Positions 40,127 to 47,953 of a stretch of 47,953 nt of DNA are shown in pieces (position 1 is the first letter of the stretch; every line of letters starts with the position of its first letter). The notes under the pieces were generated by a model that was given only the letters and a program-made list of their open reading frames with translations, did no database searches and was not told the DNA's origin. The stretch lies in contig JAUIIK010000025.1 of the NCBI GenBank assembly GCA_030431755.1, forward strand, positions 1-47,953, read 5' to 3'. The stretch comes from Chloroflexia bacterium (GTDB taxonomy: Bacteria > Chloroflexota > Chloroflexia > Thermomicrobiales > CFX8). The position numbers and the translations under genes are program-made.

Positions 40127-43100
40127 ATGGCTGAGAGGGCTGAGCTGCTTGGGGCGATGGAGTATCGCTGCATCGGGCCACACCGTGGGGGCCGCGTCGT
40201 CGCTGTCGCTGGCGATCCGGCGGATCGATCGACCTTCTACTTCGGTTCGACTGGCGGCGGGGTCTGGAAGACGACCGATGGCGGCGTCTCCTGGAACAAC
40301 GTCTCCGACGGCTATTTCGAGTGGGCTTCGGTCGGGGCGCTGGCGGTCGCGCCGTCGGACCCGAATGTGGTCTACGCCGGCATGGGCGAGACATCCATCC
40401 GCGGCAATGTCTCGCGCGGCGACGGCGTCTACAAGTCAACCGACGCCGGGCAGACCTGGCAGCACATAGGGCTGGCCGAGACACAGAACATTGGCGAGAT
40501 CCAGATTCATCCGAACAACCCCGACGTCGTCTACCTGGCCGCCCTCGGGCACGTCTGGGGGCCGAACGCCGAACGCGGCGTCTACCGCTCGCAGGACGGC
40601 GGCCAGAGCTGGGAGCTGGTGCTGCACAAGAGCACGACGGCCGGCGCGGTCGATCTCTCGATGGACCCGACCAACCCGCGCATTCTCTACGCCGCGATCT
40701 GGGAAGGCAGCCGCGGGCCACACTACCTGTCGTCCGGCGGCAACGAATCCGGCCTCTGGATGTCGACCGACGCCGGCGACATCTGGAAAGAGATCACCCA
40801 CAACCCCGGTCTGCCGCAGGGCGAGGTTATCGGCAAGATCGGCGTCTCGGCCTCCGGCGCGAAGGCTGGCCGGGTCTACGCCATCGTCGAGGCCGAGGAT
40901 GGCGCGGTCTTCCGCTCCGAGGATTACGGCGCGACCTGGACGCGTGGCAGCGAGGACCGCAACCTGCGCCAGCGCGCCTGGTACTACCACCACATCTACG
41001 CCGACCCGAACGACGCCGACACCGTCTACGTTATGAACGTCAACATGTGGCGTTCGGTCGATGGCGGCAAGTCCTTCGAGTCCGTCGCCGTCCAGCACGG
41101 CGACACCCACGCGCTCTGGATCGACCCGGCCGATTCGACCCGGATGATTCTCGGCGACGATGGCGGCGCGGAGGTCAGCTTCAACTACGGTGTCGGTTGG
41201 TCGCCGATCGAGAACCAGGCGACGGCCGAGTTCTATCACGTCACCGTCGACAACGCCGTGCCCTACCGCGTCTATGGCGCGCAGCAGGACAACACGACGA
41301 TGAGCGTGCCCAGCCGCTCGAACACCGGCGCGATCAGCCGGCCCGAGTACTACGACATCGGCGGCGGCGAGTCGGGCTATATCGCCGTGAAGCCGGACGA
41401 CCCGGACATCGTCTACGCCGGTAGCTACGGCGGCTTGCTGACCGAGTACAATGCCCGCACCCGCCTGGCGAAGCCGGTCAACGTCTGGCCGGAGATGACG
41501 CTCGGCTCGGCCGGCGCGGAGATGCGCTGGCGCTTCCAGTGGACCTCGCCGACGGTCTTCTCGCCACACGATCCGAACACGCTCTACCACGGCGGCAATA
41601 TCGTCTTCCGCTCGCAGAACGGCGGCCATAGCTGGCAGGCGATCAGCCCCGACCTGACCCGCGCCGACCCGGAGACGATGGTCGCGTCCGGCGGCCCCAT
41701 CACCAAGGACAACACCGGCGCTGAGACCTACGCGACGGTCTTCGCCATCGCCGAGTCGCCTGTCGAGCAGGGCACGATCTGGTCCGGCTCCGACGACGGC
41801 CTGATCTACCTCTCCCGTGATGGCGGCGAGAACTGGACGAATGTCACGATGGGCCCGGACCTGTTGCCGGAGTGGGGACTGATCTCGCTCATCGACCCCT
41901 CCCCACACGATGCCGGGACCTGCTACGTCGCCGCGACGCGCTACAAGTCGCACGACGATGCGCCCTACCTCTTTAAGACGACCGACTACGGCGAGTCCTG
42001 GCAGCTCATTACCAACGGCATTCCCGACAACGAATTCACCCGCGCCATCCGCGAAGATCCGGAAGTGCCCGGCCTGCTCTATGCCGGGACTGAGCGCGGC
42101 ATCTGGTACTCGGTCGATGGCGGCGACAATTGGGAGTCCTTGAAGCTCAACCTGCCAGTCGTGCCGATTCACGATCTGGTTGTCAAGAATGATGATCTGG
42201 TGCTAGCGACACATGGCCGCAGCTTCTGGATCCTCGACGACCTCGGCCCGCTGCGCCAGCTTGCCAGCGACGCCGTCGAGACCGACGGGGTCGTGCTCTT
42301 CAAGCCGCGCGACACCGTCCGCTGGGCCTCGGCCCGCGGCTTCAACAGCCGCCCGACCGAGGGCCGCAACTACTTCCGTTCGACCGGTCTCGTCGTGAGC
42401 TATGAGAACCGCAAGAACGAAGCGGGTGAGGTCGAGCGCCACTGGCTCGATGCCGGCGCAAACCCAGACGACGGCGTCGTCATCCAGTACTACCTGCCGG
42501 ACAAGATCGACGATGAGATCACCCTCACGATCAAGGACAGCGAAGGCAACGCGGTCCAAAGCTATTCGAGCAAAAAGCTCGACGACCAGCACTACAAGGA
42601 CAACCCCGGTCTGACTCGCCCGCCGGTGGTCGATGCCGATCAGGGCTCGAACCGTTTCGTCTGGGACTTCCGCTATCCCAACGCGGTCCAGGTGCCGGAC
42701 GACACTGGCTCGATGGGCTTCGCCGGCGGCGCTCCGACCGGTCCGAAGGCCGTCCCGGGTCGCTACTCGGTCGAGCTGACGGTTGGCGACACTACGCTCA
42801 GCCAGGACTTCGAGGTGCTGGCCGATCCGCGCACCGGCGCAAGCCAGGCCGATCTCCAGGAGCAGTTCGACCTGACGATGCAGGTCGGCGGCAAGCTCTC
42901 GGAGCTGCACGAAGGCGTCAACCGGATGCGCAAGGTCCGCAAGCAGGTCGATATGTGGATCGAGCGGCTCGACAACGACGACGTCACCCAGGCGGGCGAA
43001 GATCTGAAGTCCAAGCTGCGCGAGGTCGAGGATATCCTGATCCAGTGGCGCGCCAAGGCCGTCCAGGACACGCTCAACTTCCCGGTCCTGGTCAATGCCA

Positions 43101-43291
43101 AGCTGGCCGCCCTGATCTCGATGGTCGGCGCGATCGAAGGCAAGCCGACCCAGCAGTCCTACGACGTCTACAACGATCTCGCCGGACGGGTCGACGAGCA
43201 GCTTGAGAAGCTCAACACCGTGCTGGCCGACGATCTCCCGGCCTTCAACGCGAAGGTCAAGGAGGTCGGTGCCGAGGCGGTCGCGGTCTAA
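40127..43291 (+). CDS. Giant BNR/Asp-box (sortilin/VPS10-like) propeller protein
   Basis: 1054 residues from ATG 40127, with GGAGG upstream. The first ~690 residues are BNR-type blades, each with an Asp-box S-x-D-x-G-x-x-W: GVWKTTDGGVSW, GVYKSTDAGQTW, GVYRSQDGGQSW, GLWMSTDAGDIW, AVFRSEDYGATW, LIYLSRDGGENW, YLFKTTDYGESW, GIWYSVDGGDNW. The order suits a double ten-bladed propeller as in sortilin-like bacterial proteins often labelled glycosyl hydrolase. Residues ~770-880 form a small beta domain (DDEITLTIKDSEGNAVQSYS) with WDFRYPNA. The last ~150 residues are helical. There is no signal peptide, unusual because most relatives are secreted. Enzymatic activity is unproven. Confidence 0.85.
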   Translation: MAERAELLGAMEYRCIGPHRGGRVVAVAGDPADRSTFYFGSTGGGVWKTTDGGVSWNNVSDGYFEWASVGALAVAPSDPNVVYAGMGETSIRGNVSRGDGVYKSTDAGQTWQHIGLAETQNIGEIQIHPNNPDVVYLAALGHVWGPNAERGVYRSQDGGQSWELVLHKSTTAGAVDLSMDPTNPRILYAAIWEGSRGPHYLSSGGNESGLWMSTDAGDIWKEITHNPGLPQGEVIGKIGVSASGAKAGRVYAIVEAEDGAVFRSEDYGATWTRGSEDRNLRQRAWYYHHIYADPNDADTVYVMNVNMWRSVDGGKSFESVAVQHGDTHALWIDPADSTRMILGDDGGAEVSFNYGVGWSPIENQATAEFYHVTVDNAVPYRVYGAQQDNTTMSVPSRSNTGAISRPEYYDIGGGESGYIAVKPDDPDIVYAGSYGGLLTEYNARTRLAKPVNVWPEMTLGSAGAEMRWRFQWTSPTVFSPHDPNTLYHGGNIVFRSQNGGHSWQAISPDLTRADPETMVASGGPITKDNTGAETYATVFAIAESPVEQGTIWSGSDDGLIYLSRDGGENWTNVTMGPDLLPEWGLISLIDPSPHDAGTCYVAATRYKSHDDAPYLFKTTDYGESWQLITNGIPDNEFTRAIREDPEVPGLLYAGTERGIWYSVDGGDNWESLKLNLPVVPIHDLVVKNDDLVLATHGRSFWILDDLGPLRQLASDAVETDGVVLFKPRDTVRWASARGFNSRPTEGRNYFRSTGLVVSYENRKNEAGEVERHWLDAGANPDDGVVIQYYLPDKIDDEITLTIKDSEGNAVQSYSSKKLDDQHYKDNPGLTRPPVVDADQGSNRFVWDFRYPNAVQVPDDTGSMGFAGGAPTGPKAVPGRYSVELTVGDTTLSQDFEVLADPRTGASQADLQEQFDLTMQVGGKLSELHEGVNRMRKVRKQVDMWIERLDNDDVTQAGEDLKSKLREVEDILIQWRAKAVQDTLNFPVLVNAKLAALISMVGAIEGKPTQQSYDVYNDLAGRVDEQLEKLNTVLADDLPAFNAKVKEVGAEAVAV

Positions 43292-43316
43292 AGTAGCGAC
43301 AAGCGGCCTCAGGGGG

Positions 43317-43346
43317 GTGAGGGAAAGCCAGACGGATCTCCCTCAC
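43317..43346 (+). terminator. Hairpin after the BNR-repeat gene
   Basis: GTGAGGGA (43317-43324) and TCCCTCAC (43339-43346) form an 8-bp stem with a 14-base loop, 26 bases past the stop. No U-tract follows, so it may be a weak terminator, a 3'-end stabiliser or an intergenic repeat. Confidence 0.35.
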
Positions 43347-43443
43347 TCCTAACCCCGCTCGACTCCGCATTGACCCTGTCGAATTGCAACGGGCAAGCTA
43401 GACTCCTCCCACACATCACAGCGCCATGCAAGGAGGTCCGGGG

Positions 43444-44556
43444 ATGAAGGCGGCGGTCTGTTACACGTACGGCGACCCACTTGTTGTTGAGGAGATCGTG
43501 CTGGCTCCACCGGATGCGGGCGAGGTGCGGGTGCGGATCGTTGCGGCTGCGATCTGCCATAGCGATGTCCATCTGATCCGCGGCGACTGGCGGCAGGATC
43601 TGCCGGTGCTCGGCGGCGAGCAGACGGTCGGCGTCGTCGCCGGGCACGAGGCGGCCGGGGTCGTTGAAGAGGTCGGCGCAGGCGTGACGCTGGTCGCGCC
43701 GGGCGACCACGTTGTCGTGACGCTGCTGCGCGCTTGCGGGCGCTGCTTCTATTGCAGCGGGGGGCAGTCACATCTCTGTGAGGGCAGCTACGCGCTCGAA
43801 ACCGAAACCCGCATGCGGTTGCCGGATGGCCGGCCACTCTTCCAGGGCATCAGAACAGCGGCCTTCGCCGAGGAGACGATCGTCGATCAATCGCAGCTCG
43901 CGCCAATCCCGAAGGAGATCCCGCTCGATAGCGCGTCGCTGCTCGCCTGCGGGGTCATAACCGGGCTCGGTGCGGTGGTCAACACGGCCAAAGTGCCGCC
44001 GAACAGCAGCGTCGTCGTGATCGGCTGTGGCGGGGTTGGGCTGAACTCAATCCAGGGTGCGAAGCTCTCCGGAGCCAACCCGATCATCGCCGTCGACCTG
44101 CTCGACAACAAGCTCGACGCGGCAATGAAGTTCGGCGCGACCCACACGATCAATTCGGCGACGACGGATGACCCGGCAGCGACGATCCGGACGCTAACCG
44201 ATGGCCGGGGCGCGGACCACGCCTTCGTCACCGTCGGGGTCGCCGAGCCAGTGGCCACCGCGCTCGGGATGGTCCGGCAAGGCGGCAGCGTCACCCTGGT
44301 CGGTATTCCGGAGGCCGAGGCCACCGTCCCCCTCTCAATCGGCGGCACGGTCGGCCGGGAGATCAAGCTCCAGGGCAGCATGATGGGCGGCACCCATCTG
44401 AGCATCGACATTCCCCGGCTGGTCAGGCAGTACCAGAGCGGCAACCTGCTGCTCGATGAGCTGATCACCAACCGCTATCCGCTGGAGGAGATCAACGCCG
44501 CGATCGAATCGATGGAACGCGGCGAGGCGCTGCGCAACGTCGTTGTTTTCGAGTAG
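43444..44556 (+). CDS. Zinc-dependent alcohol dehydrogenase (MDR superfamily)
   Basis: 370 residues from ATG 43444, with AAGGAGG 7 bases upstream. ICHSD (Cys38, His39) and GHEAAG (His68, Glu69) provide the catalytic zinc and relay residues; Cys98, Cys101, Cys104 and Cys112 form the structural zinc lobe. The NAD-binding Rossmann fold has VVVIGCGGVGLNSIQGA, and AVDLLDNKL gives the Asp that selects NAD over NADP. GSMMGGTHLSIDIPRLV and RYPLEEINAAIESMERGEAL close the protein. It resembles class III/S-(hydroxymethyl)thiol or aryl-alcohol dehydrogenases. The substrate cannot be fixed from sequence. Transcribed alone after a short gap. Confidence 0.92.
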   Translation: MKAAVCYTYGDPLVVEEIVLAPPDAGEVRVRIVAAAICHSDVHLIRGDWRQDLPVLGGEQTVGVVAGHEAAGVVEEVGAGVTLVAPGDHVVVTLLRACGRCFYCSGGQSHLCEGSYALETETRMRLPDGRPLFQGIRTAAFAEETIVDQSQLAPIPKEIPLDSASLLACGVITGLGAVVNTAKVPPNSSVVVIGCGGVGLNSIQGAKLSGANPIIAVDLLDNKLDAAMKFGATHTINSATTDDPAATIRTLTDGRGADHAFVTVGVAEPVATALGMVRQGGSVTLVGIPEAEATVPLSIGGTVGREIKLQGSMMGGTHLSIDIPRLVRQYQSGNLLLDELITNRYPLEEINAAIESMERGEALRNVVVFE

Positions 44557-44704
44557 CGAGTCGGGCGCTATACGTGTCATTACGTAGGAGATTGCGGAGC
44601 GACACGCTGGCCGTAAATACGGGATCACTCCGATGTCGCGGCGCGGGGCTGGGCGCATCATGGGATCAACGGTTCACGGTTATGGTCCCGGAAGGATCCC
44701 AGCG

Positions 44705-44920
44705 ATGTACACCAACGCCCCCACGCCCGAGCTCTACCGCATCGCCGAACACCGCCGGTGGGATGATCTTGCCAGGGCCGCCGAGGAACGGCGGCACAAG
44801 CTCCTGGTGCAGTCACCGGGACTCGCTACCCGGCTCCGCATTGGACTGGGCGCGACGCTCATCGCCATCGGCGTCTGGTTGACGCCGGCCCCGGAGCTGC
44901 ACGAGGCAACGACCGGGTAG
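44705..44920 (+). CDS. Small single-span membrane protein (71 residues)
   Basis: ATG 44705 has GGAAGGAT about 8 bases upstream; an in-frame extension to 44633 is less likely. The N-terminal half is a charged helix (TPELYRIAEHRRWDDLARAA, EERRHKLLVQ), followed by one membrane segment (LRIGLGATLIAIGVWL) and a short tail. AEHRRWDDL resembles AEQRRNDLL in the 60-residue protein at 14372-14554. No function is known. It lies between the dehydrogenase and the ABC exporter, apparently as its own unit. Confidence 0.65.
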   Translation: MYTNAPTPELYRIAEHRRWDDLARAAEERRHKLLVQSPGLATRLRIGLGATLIAIGVWLTPAPELHEATTG

Positions 44921-45213
44921 CTCCGACGGCTTCAATCTCCTGGCCCGCCCCGCCTCGCATCTGCGCCGGGAATGCGAGCCGGCGGCGCGTCAATACCTCT
45001 CCTACAGACCACTACATGAGTGCTTGATGCTCCGGACGGACACTGCTTAGCGTGGCGCCACGGAGCACGTCGGTTCGATCCTTTACCGCTATCGCGCATC
45101 GCAATGCGTGAAGGTTGGACTTGCACGACAGCCTGGTTTGGCTGCGATCCCGGTGCGGGTAATCCGATTTCCACGCCTGCGCTGGACTCGGACACATTCG
45201 AGCGCTGGCCGGC
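44921..45213. other. Intergenic region upstream of the ABC exporter
   Basis: The first part of the 425-base spacer before the ATPase gene. It shows no convincing coding frame on either strand and no RNA gene. Its right-hand continuation holds the promoter and operator described at 45214-45241. Confidence 0.4.
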
Positions 45214-45241
45214 TTGACATGACGGCACACTATGCTAGTGT
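45214..45241 (+). promoter_or_regulatory. Candidate promoter with palindromic operator for the ABC exporter
   Basis: A consensus TTGACA (45214-45219) is followed after 16 bases by TAGTGT (45236-45241), a weak -10. Overlapping the -10 is the perfect dyad ACACTATGCTAGTGT (45227-45241, 6-base arms). A repressor bound there would block the promoter. DrrAB-type exporters are usually controlled by TetR or PadR repressors, but no such gene is adjacent in this window. The predicted start of transcription lies about 100 bases upstream of ATG 45346. Confidence 0.45.
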
Positions 45242-45345
45242 ACGTATAGCTCATGCGTTCTATCGAAGGCCGCCAACTCAGCATTGCCGTGGAGCAGGCG
45301 GTTGGCGGTTTTGGATGTGAACAGCCGAATGAAAGGCAAGGCACA

Positions 45346-46452
45346 ATGGACGCTGGAAATCTCGTGACAACGCGGTCCGGGACAGTGCAAGACATCGGTC
45401 TTCGTCCACGAACAGAAGCTGTGACGCCGGAGGCGCTGTACGTGGCTGAAACACGCGGCAGCGCAGTGACCGCCGAAGGTCTGGTGAAAGTCTATGGCAA
45501 AGGCAAGAGCGAAGTGCGCGCCCTCGATGGCGTCGACCTGACCGTGCCCGAAGGCAGCGTGCTCGGGCTGCTCGGCCCGAACGGCGCCGGCAAGACGACG
45601 ACGGTCCGGATTCTGGCAACGCTGCTGAAGCCCGACGCCGGGACCGCCAGCGTTGCCGGCTTCGACATCGCCCGGCAGGCCCACCAGCTGCGCTCGGTCA
45701 TCGGCCTCTCAGGCCAGTACGCCGCCGTTGATGAGAACCTGACCGGCCGCGAGAATCTGTCGATGTTCGGGCGGCTCTACCAGCTATCGAAGGGCGACGC
45801 CCGCAAACGCGCCGACGAATTGCTCGAGCAGTTCGATCTCGTTGACGCCGCTAACCGGCCCGCCAAGACCTACTCGGGCGGCATGCGCCGGCGGCTCGAC
45901 CTGGCCAGCGCACTCGTCGGTCAACCGCGGGTGCTCTTTCTCGACGAGCCGACGACCGGGCTCGACCCGCGCAGCCGCATCGCGATGTGGAATGTCATCC
46001 GCGAGAGCGTGCGTGGCGGCATGACCGTCCTGCTGACAACCCAGTACCTAGAAGAAGCCGACGAGCTGGCCGATAGCATCGCCGTCATCGACACCGGCAA
46101 GGTGATCGCCCGTGGCACGGCGGACGAGCTCAAAGCCCAGATCGGCGGCGAGCGCATCGAAGTCGTCGTGCGCCAGCCCGGCGACATCGCGCGAGCCCAC
46201 GCGCTGTTGATGCGTAACGGCGAGGACGAATGCAGCGTCGAAGAACATGCCCGGCGGCTGACGACCCCGGCGCATGGCGGCGCGGAGAAGCTGGTGCGGA
46301 TCGTGCGCGACTTCGACGAGGCCGGCATCGTGATCGATGACATCGGGCTGCGGCGGCCGACGCTCGATGATGTCTTCCTGGCCCTGACCGGCCACCATGC
46401 CGAAGATATCGAGCTCACCGGTGACGACGACGCGCCGGCAGCCGCCGACTAG
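45346..46452 (+). CDS. ABC transporter ATP-binding protein, DrrA-like
   Basis: 368 residues from ATG 45346 (AAAGG upstream). A ~40-residue N-terminal extension precedes the ATPase. Walker A is GPNGAGKT (77-84), the signature YSGGMRRR (176-183), Walker B VLFLDEP (196-202), followed by TTGLDPRSR and the switch His replaced by Gln in TTQYLEEADEL, the usual variant of the daunorubicin-resistance group. The C-terminal ~100 residues, with PTLDDVFLALTGHHAED, are the DrrA-specific domain. It energises export of a hydrophobic drug, antibiotic or lipid with the permease encoded 21 bases downstream. Confidence 0.93.
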   Translation: MDAGNLVTTRSGTVQDIGLRPRTEAVTPEALYVAETRGSAVTAEGLVKVYGKGKSEVRALDGVDLTVPEGSVLGLLGPNGAGKTTTVRILATLLKPDAGTASVAGFDIARQAHQLRSVIGLSGQYAAVDENLTGRENLSMFGRLYQLSKGDARKRADELLEQFDLVDAANRPAKTYSGGMRRRLDLASALVGQPRVLFLDEPTTGLDPRSRIAMWNVIRESVRGGMTVLLTTQYLEEADELADSIAVIDTGKVIARGTADELKAQIGGERIEVVVRQPGDIARAHALLMRNGEDECSVEEHARRLTTPAHGGAEKLVRIVRDFDEAGIVIDDIGLRRPTLDDVFLALTGHHAEDIELTGDDDAPAAAD

Positions 46453-46473
46453 GAACGTCTGGAGAAATATGCG

Positions 46474-47953
46474 ATGAGTTCATACGCTCCAACCATGGCC
46501 GGTAGCGGCGGATTCCGGCAGGCGCTCAGTGACGGGCTGATCGTCACCTGGCGCAATCTCAAACGTGTCCCGCGCATCCCCGAGCTGGCGATTCTGGCGA
46601 TCATCCAGTCGATCATGTTCGTGCTGCTCTTCGCCTTCGTCTTCGGCGGCGCGATCCCGCTGCCGGACGGCGGCTCCTACCGTGAATTTCTGATGCCAGG
46701 TATCTTTGCTCAGACGGTGATCTTCGCGGCAGCGACAACGGCCGTCGGCATGACCGATGATGTCAACAAGGGCATCATCGACCGCTTCCGCTCGCTACCG
46801 ATGGCCCGCTCGGCTGTTCTGAGCGGCCGGACGATGTTCGATCTCGTCTACAACGCCGGCATTCTGGTCGTGTTGATGCTCTCCGGGCTGGCAGTCGGCT
46901 GGCGAGTGCATAGCAGCGCTCCGGAGTTCCTGGCCGGTGTCGGGCTGCTGTTGCTCTTCACTTTTGCCATGTCCTGGATCGGTGTCACGTTGGGGCTTTA
47001 TGTCCGGACGGTCGAGTCGGCCAATCAGGTCGGGTTCACGGTCATCTTCCCGCTGACCTTTCTATCGAACGTCTTCGTGCCGCCCCAGACGCTGCCAGGC
47101 TGGCTCCAACCGGTGGCGGAGTGGAACCCGGTCAGCGCCCTGACGGCTTCGATCCGCGATCTGTGGGGCAACCCAAACCCCTATTCGACCGCAGGGTTCC
47201 CGGCCGAGCACTCAGTCCTGCTGACCCTCATCTGGGTCGCGGTTCTGCTCGCCATCTTCATGCCGGCGGCGGATGGCGCCGCGTTCCAGGAGGGCGCCGG
47301 CAGCGACGTCATGGTCGTCGAGCAAGGCATTGCGATCGAGGGCATCGCCAAGCTTGGCGAGGACGTGATGTCGGTGGAGGCGGTAGAGGCCCCACCTATG
47401 ATGAGCGCCGCGGCTCAGCCGCTGGAGCAGGTCGAGGCGGTTCAAGAGCAGGAAGAACTCCCCGTCGAGGACGTGCCTGAAGTCCAGCCGGTCCAGAATA
47501 CCCTGATCGCCTCCGCGACGGGCCCCGAAAGCGAACTGCTCGCACCGAGCGAGGAGGTGCTGACCGAGCCTGACCCGGACCTGATGGAACAGGTGGATGC
47601 CGAGCCGATCGAAGAGCCCTTGGAGGAACCCGAGGTCACGGAAACCGAGCAGCCGCTGCCGCAACAGATCGCCACGGTCGTGCAACAGACCGTCATTGCC
47701 ATGCGCGAAAGCTCGGGCGCGGAGCTGGCCGGTGGCGACGCCACCGCGCACAGAGCCTATCTCGGCAAGCTTCGGGTGCATCTGGAGCGGTCGAAAGTAA
47801 ACCCGCGCACCAATCGAACCGGCACGGCCGTGGTTAAGCTCACGGTCAACGCCAATGGCCAGCTGGTCTCGCACAAGATCGTCAAGAGTTCCGGCTCGAA
47901 GACGTTGGACAAGGCCGCGCTGGATTCGATCGCGAGCGCGGCGCCGTTTCCGT
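46474..47953 (+). CDS. ABC-2 permease (DrrB-like) running in frame into a TonB domain; 3' end missing
   Basis: ATG 46474 (GGAG upstream) opens a frame that continues to the right edge, 493 complete codons. Residues 1-~263 are a nearly complete DrrB-type permease with six helices: ILAIIQSIMFVLLFAFVFGG, FLMPGIFAQTVIFAAATTA, DLVYNAGILVVLMLSGLAVG, LLLLFTFAMSWIGVTLGLYV, FTVIFPLTFLSNVFVPPQTL and HSVLLTLIWVAVLLAIFMP. At about 47262 the sequence abruptly changes to an acidic, Pro/Gln/Glu-rich linker and a TonB C-terminal domain. A normal DrrB would end within a few residues of helix 6. The fusion is either an assembly chimera or a very odd protein. Confidence 0.85.
   Translation, partial: MSSYAPTMAGSGGFRQALSDGLIVTWRNLKRVPRIPELAILAIIQSIMFVLLFAFVFGGAIPLPDGGSYREFLMPGIFAQTVIFAAATTAVGMTDDVNKGIIDRFRSLPMARSAVLSGRTMFDLVYNAGILVVLMLSGLAVGWRVHSSAPEFLAGVGLLLLFTFAMSWIGVTLGLYVRTVESANQVGFTVIFPLTFLSNVFVPPQTLPGWLQPVAEWNPVSALTASIRDLWGNPNPYSTAGFPAEHSVLLTLIWVAVLLAIFMPAADGAAFQEGAGSDVMVVEQGIAIEGIAKLGEDVMSVEAVEAPPMMSAAAQPLEQVEAVQEQEELPVEDVPEVQPVQNTLIASATGPESELLAPSEEVLTEPDPDLMEQVDAEPIEEPLEEPEVTETEQPLPQQIATVVQQTVIAMRESSGAELAGGDATAHRAYLGKLRVHLERSKVNPRTNRTGTAVVKLTVNANGQLVSHKIVKSSGSKTLDKAALDSIASAAPFP
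47266..47953 (+). other. tonB: TonB energy-transducer C-terminal segment, probably foreign sequence
   Basis: The frame reads VMVVEQGIAIEGIAKLGEDV, a Glu/Pro-rich spacer (VEAVQEQEELPVEDVPEVQP), then AYLGKLRVHLERSKVNPRTN, GTAVVKLTVNANGQL and VKSSGSKTLDKAALDSIAS. This is the periplasmic spacer and C-terminal receptor-binding domain of TonB from alphaproteobacteria of the Rhizobiales type. TonB's N-terminal membrane anchor is absent, replaced by the permease. TonB serves outer-membrane receptors and is not expected in monoderm Chloroflexota. The segment is therefore probably not part of this chromosome. Confidence 0.75.

Noticed and set aside
40436-42172. 578-codon minus-strand frame
   Set aside because: Antisense shadow of the BNR-repeat gene, whose Asp-boxes are unambiguous.

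Overview
The window is a GC-rich stretch of bacterial chromosome. Its gene families point to Chloroflexota, most likely a Thermomicrobia-like lineage: exported PD40/TolB propellers, a CGNR zinc-finger regulator, a YczE-type membrane protein, VWA and multi-GAF GGDEF proteins, and no outer-membrane genes apart from one suspicious contig end. No rRNA or universal marker is present, so the taxonomy is inference. Many starts are GTG or TTG, chosen here by Shine-Dalgarno position.

Layout. 1-3004: a partial VOC protein and a Tat-exported sulfatase carrying an extra C-terminal domain. 3060-3903: debris, namely a decayed IS5-type transposase and the tail of a PLP decarboxylase. 4017-11143: a compact putative restriction-modification or defence locus (Eco57I/PglX-like methylase, Mrr_N winged-helix protein, PLD-nuclease/SNF2-helicase fusion). 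11207-13616: a MATE exporter behind an attenuator-like leader, then a YczE-family membrane protein. 13752-16999: small and regulatory genes (acidic unknown protein, 60-aa protein with its own terminator, CGNR regulator, DinB-like enzyme, J-domain protein) interspersed with palindromic intergenic repeats. 17275-22852: a TPP enzyme translationally coupled to a VWA protein, converging on a large GAF-GGDEF protein. 23199-23295: tRNA-Sec, followed by apparent remnants of a BrxL-like gene and a transposase. 23905-31265, minus strand: TRIC-type channel, anti-sigma/ECF sigma pair, a propeller protein sharing the sulfatase's extra domain, and an S9 peptidase. 31344-35260, plus strand: solitary DNA methylase, DUF2085 protein, an unknown protein, two tandem nitroreductases. 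35349-39934, minus strand: VOC gene, PD40-RTX exported protein, a VOC copy broken by TGA, and a HEPN-motif protein of foreign-looking composition. 40127-47953, plus strand: giant BNR-repeat protein, zinc alcohol dehydrogenase, small membrane protein, and a DrrAB-like ABC exporter whose permease frame runs into a TonB C-terminal domain at the contig end.

Main points. (1) The methylase/winged-helix/PLD-SNF2 locus looks like a DISARM- or BREX-related defence system in an unusually compact form. (2) An unnamed domain of about 250 residues is shared by the exported sulfatase and an exported propeller protein. (3) The MATE gene has mutually exclusive terminator and antiterminator hairpins, suggesting a riboswitch or attenuator. 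(4) tRNA-Sec is present with no other Sec genes in view. (5) The last ~690 bases look alphaproteobacterial and may be an assembly chimera.

All assignments come from reading the sequence and recalled family motifs; no database search was run.
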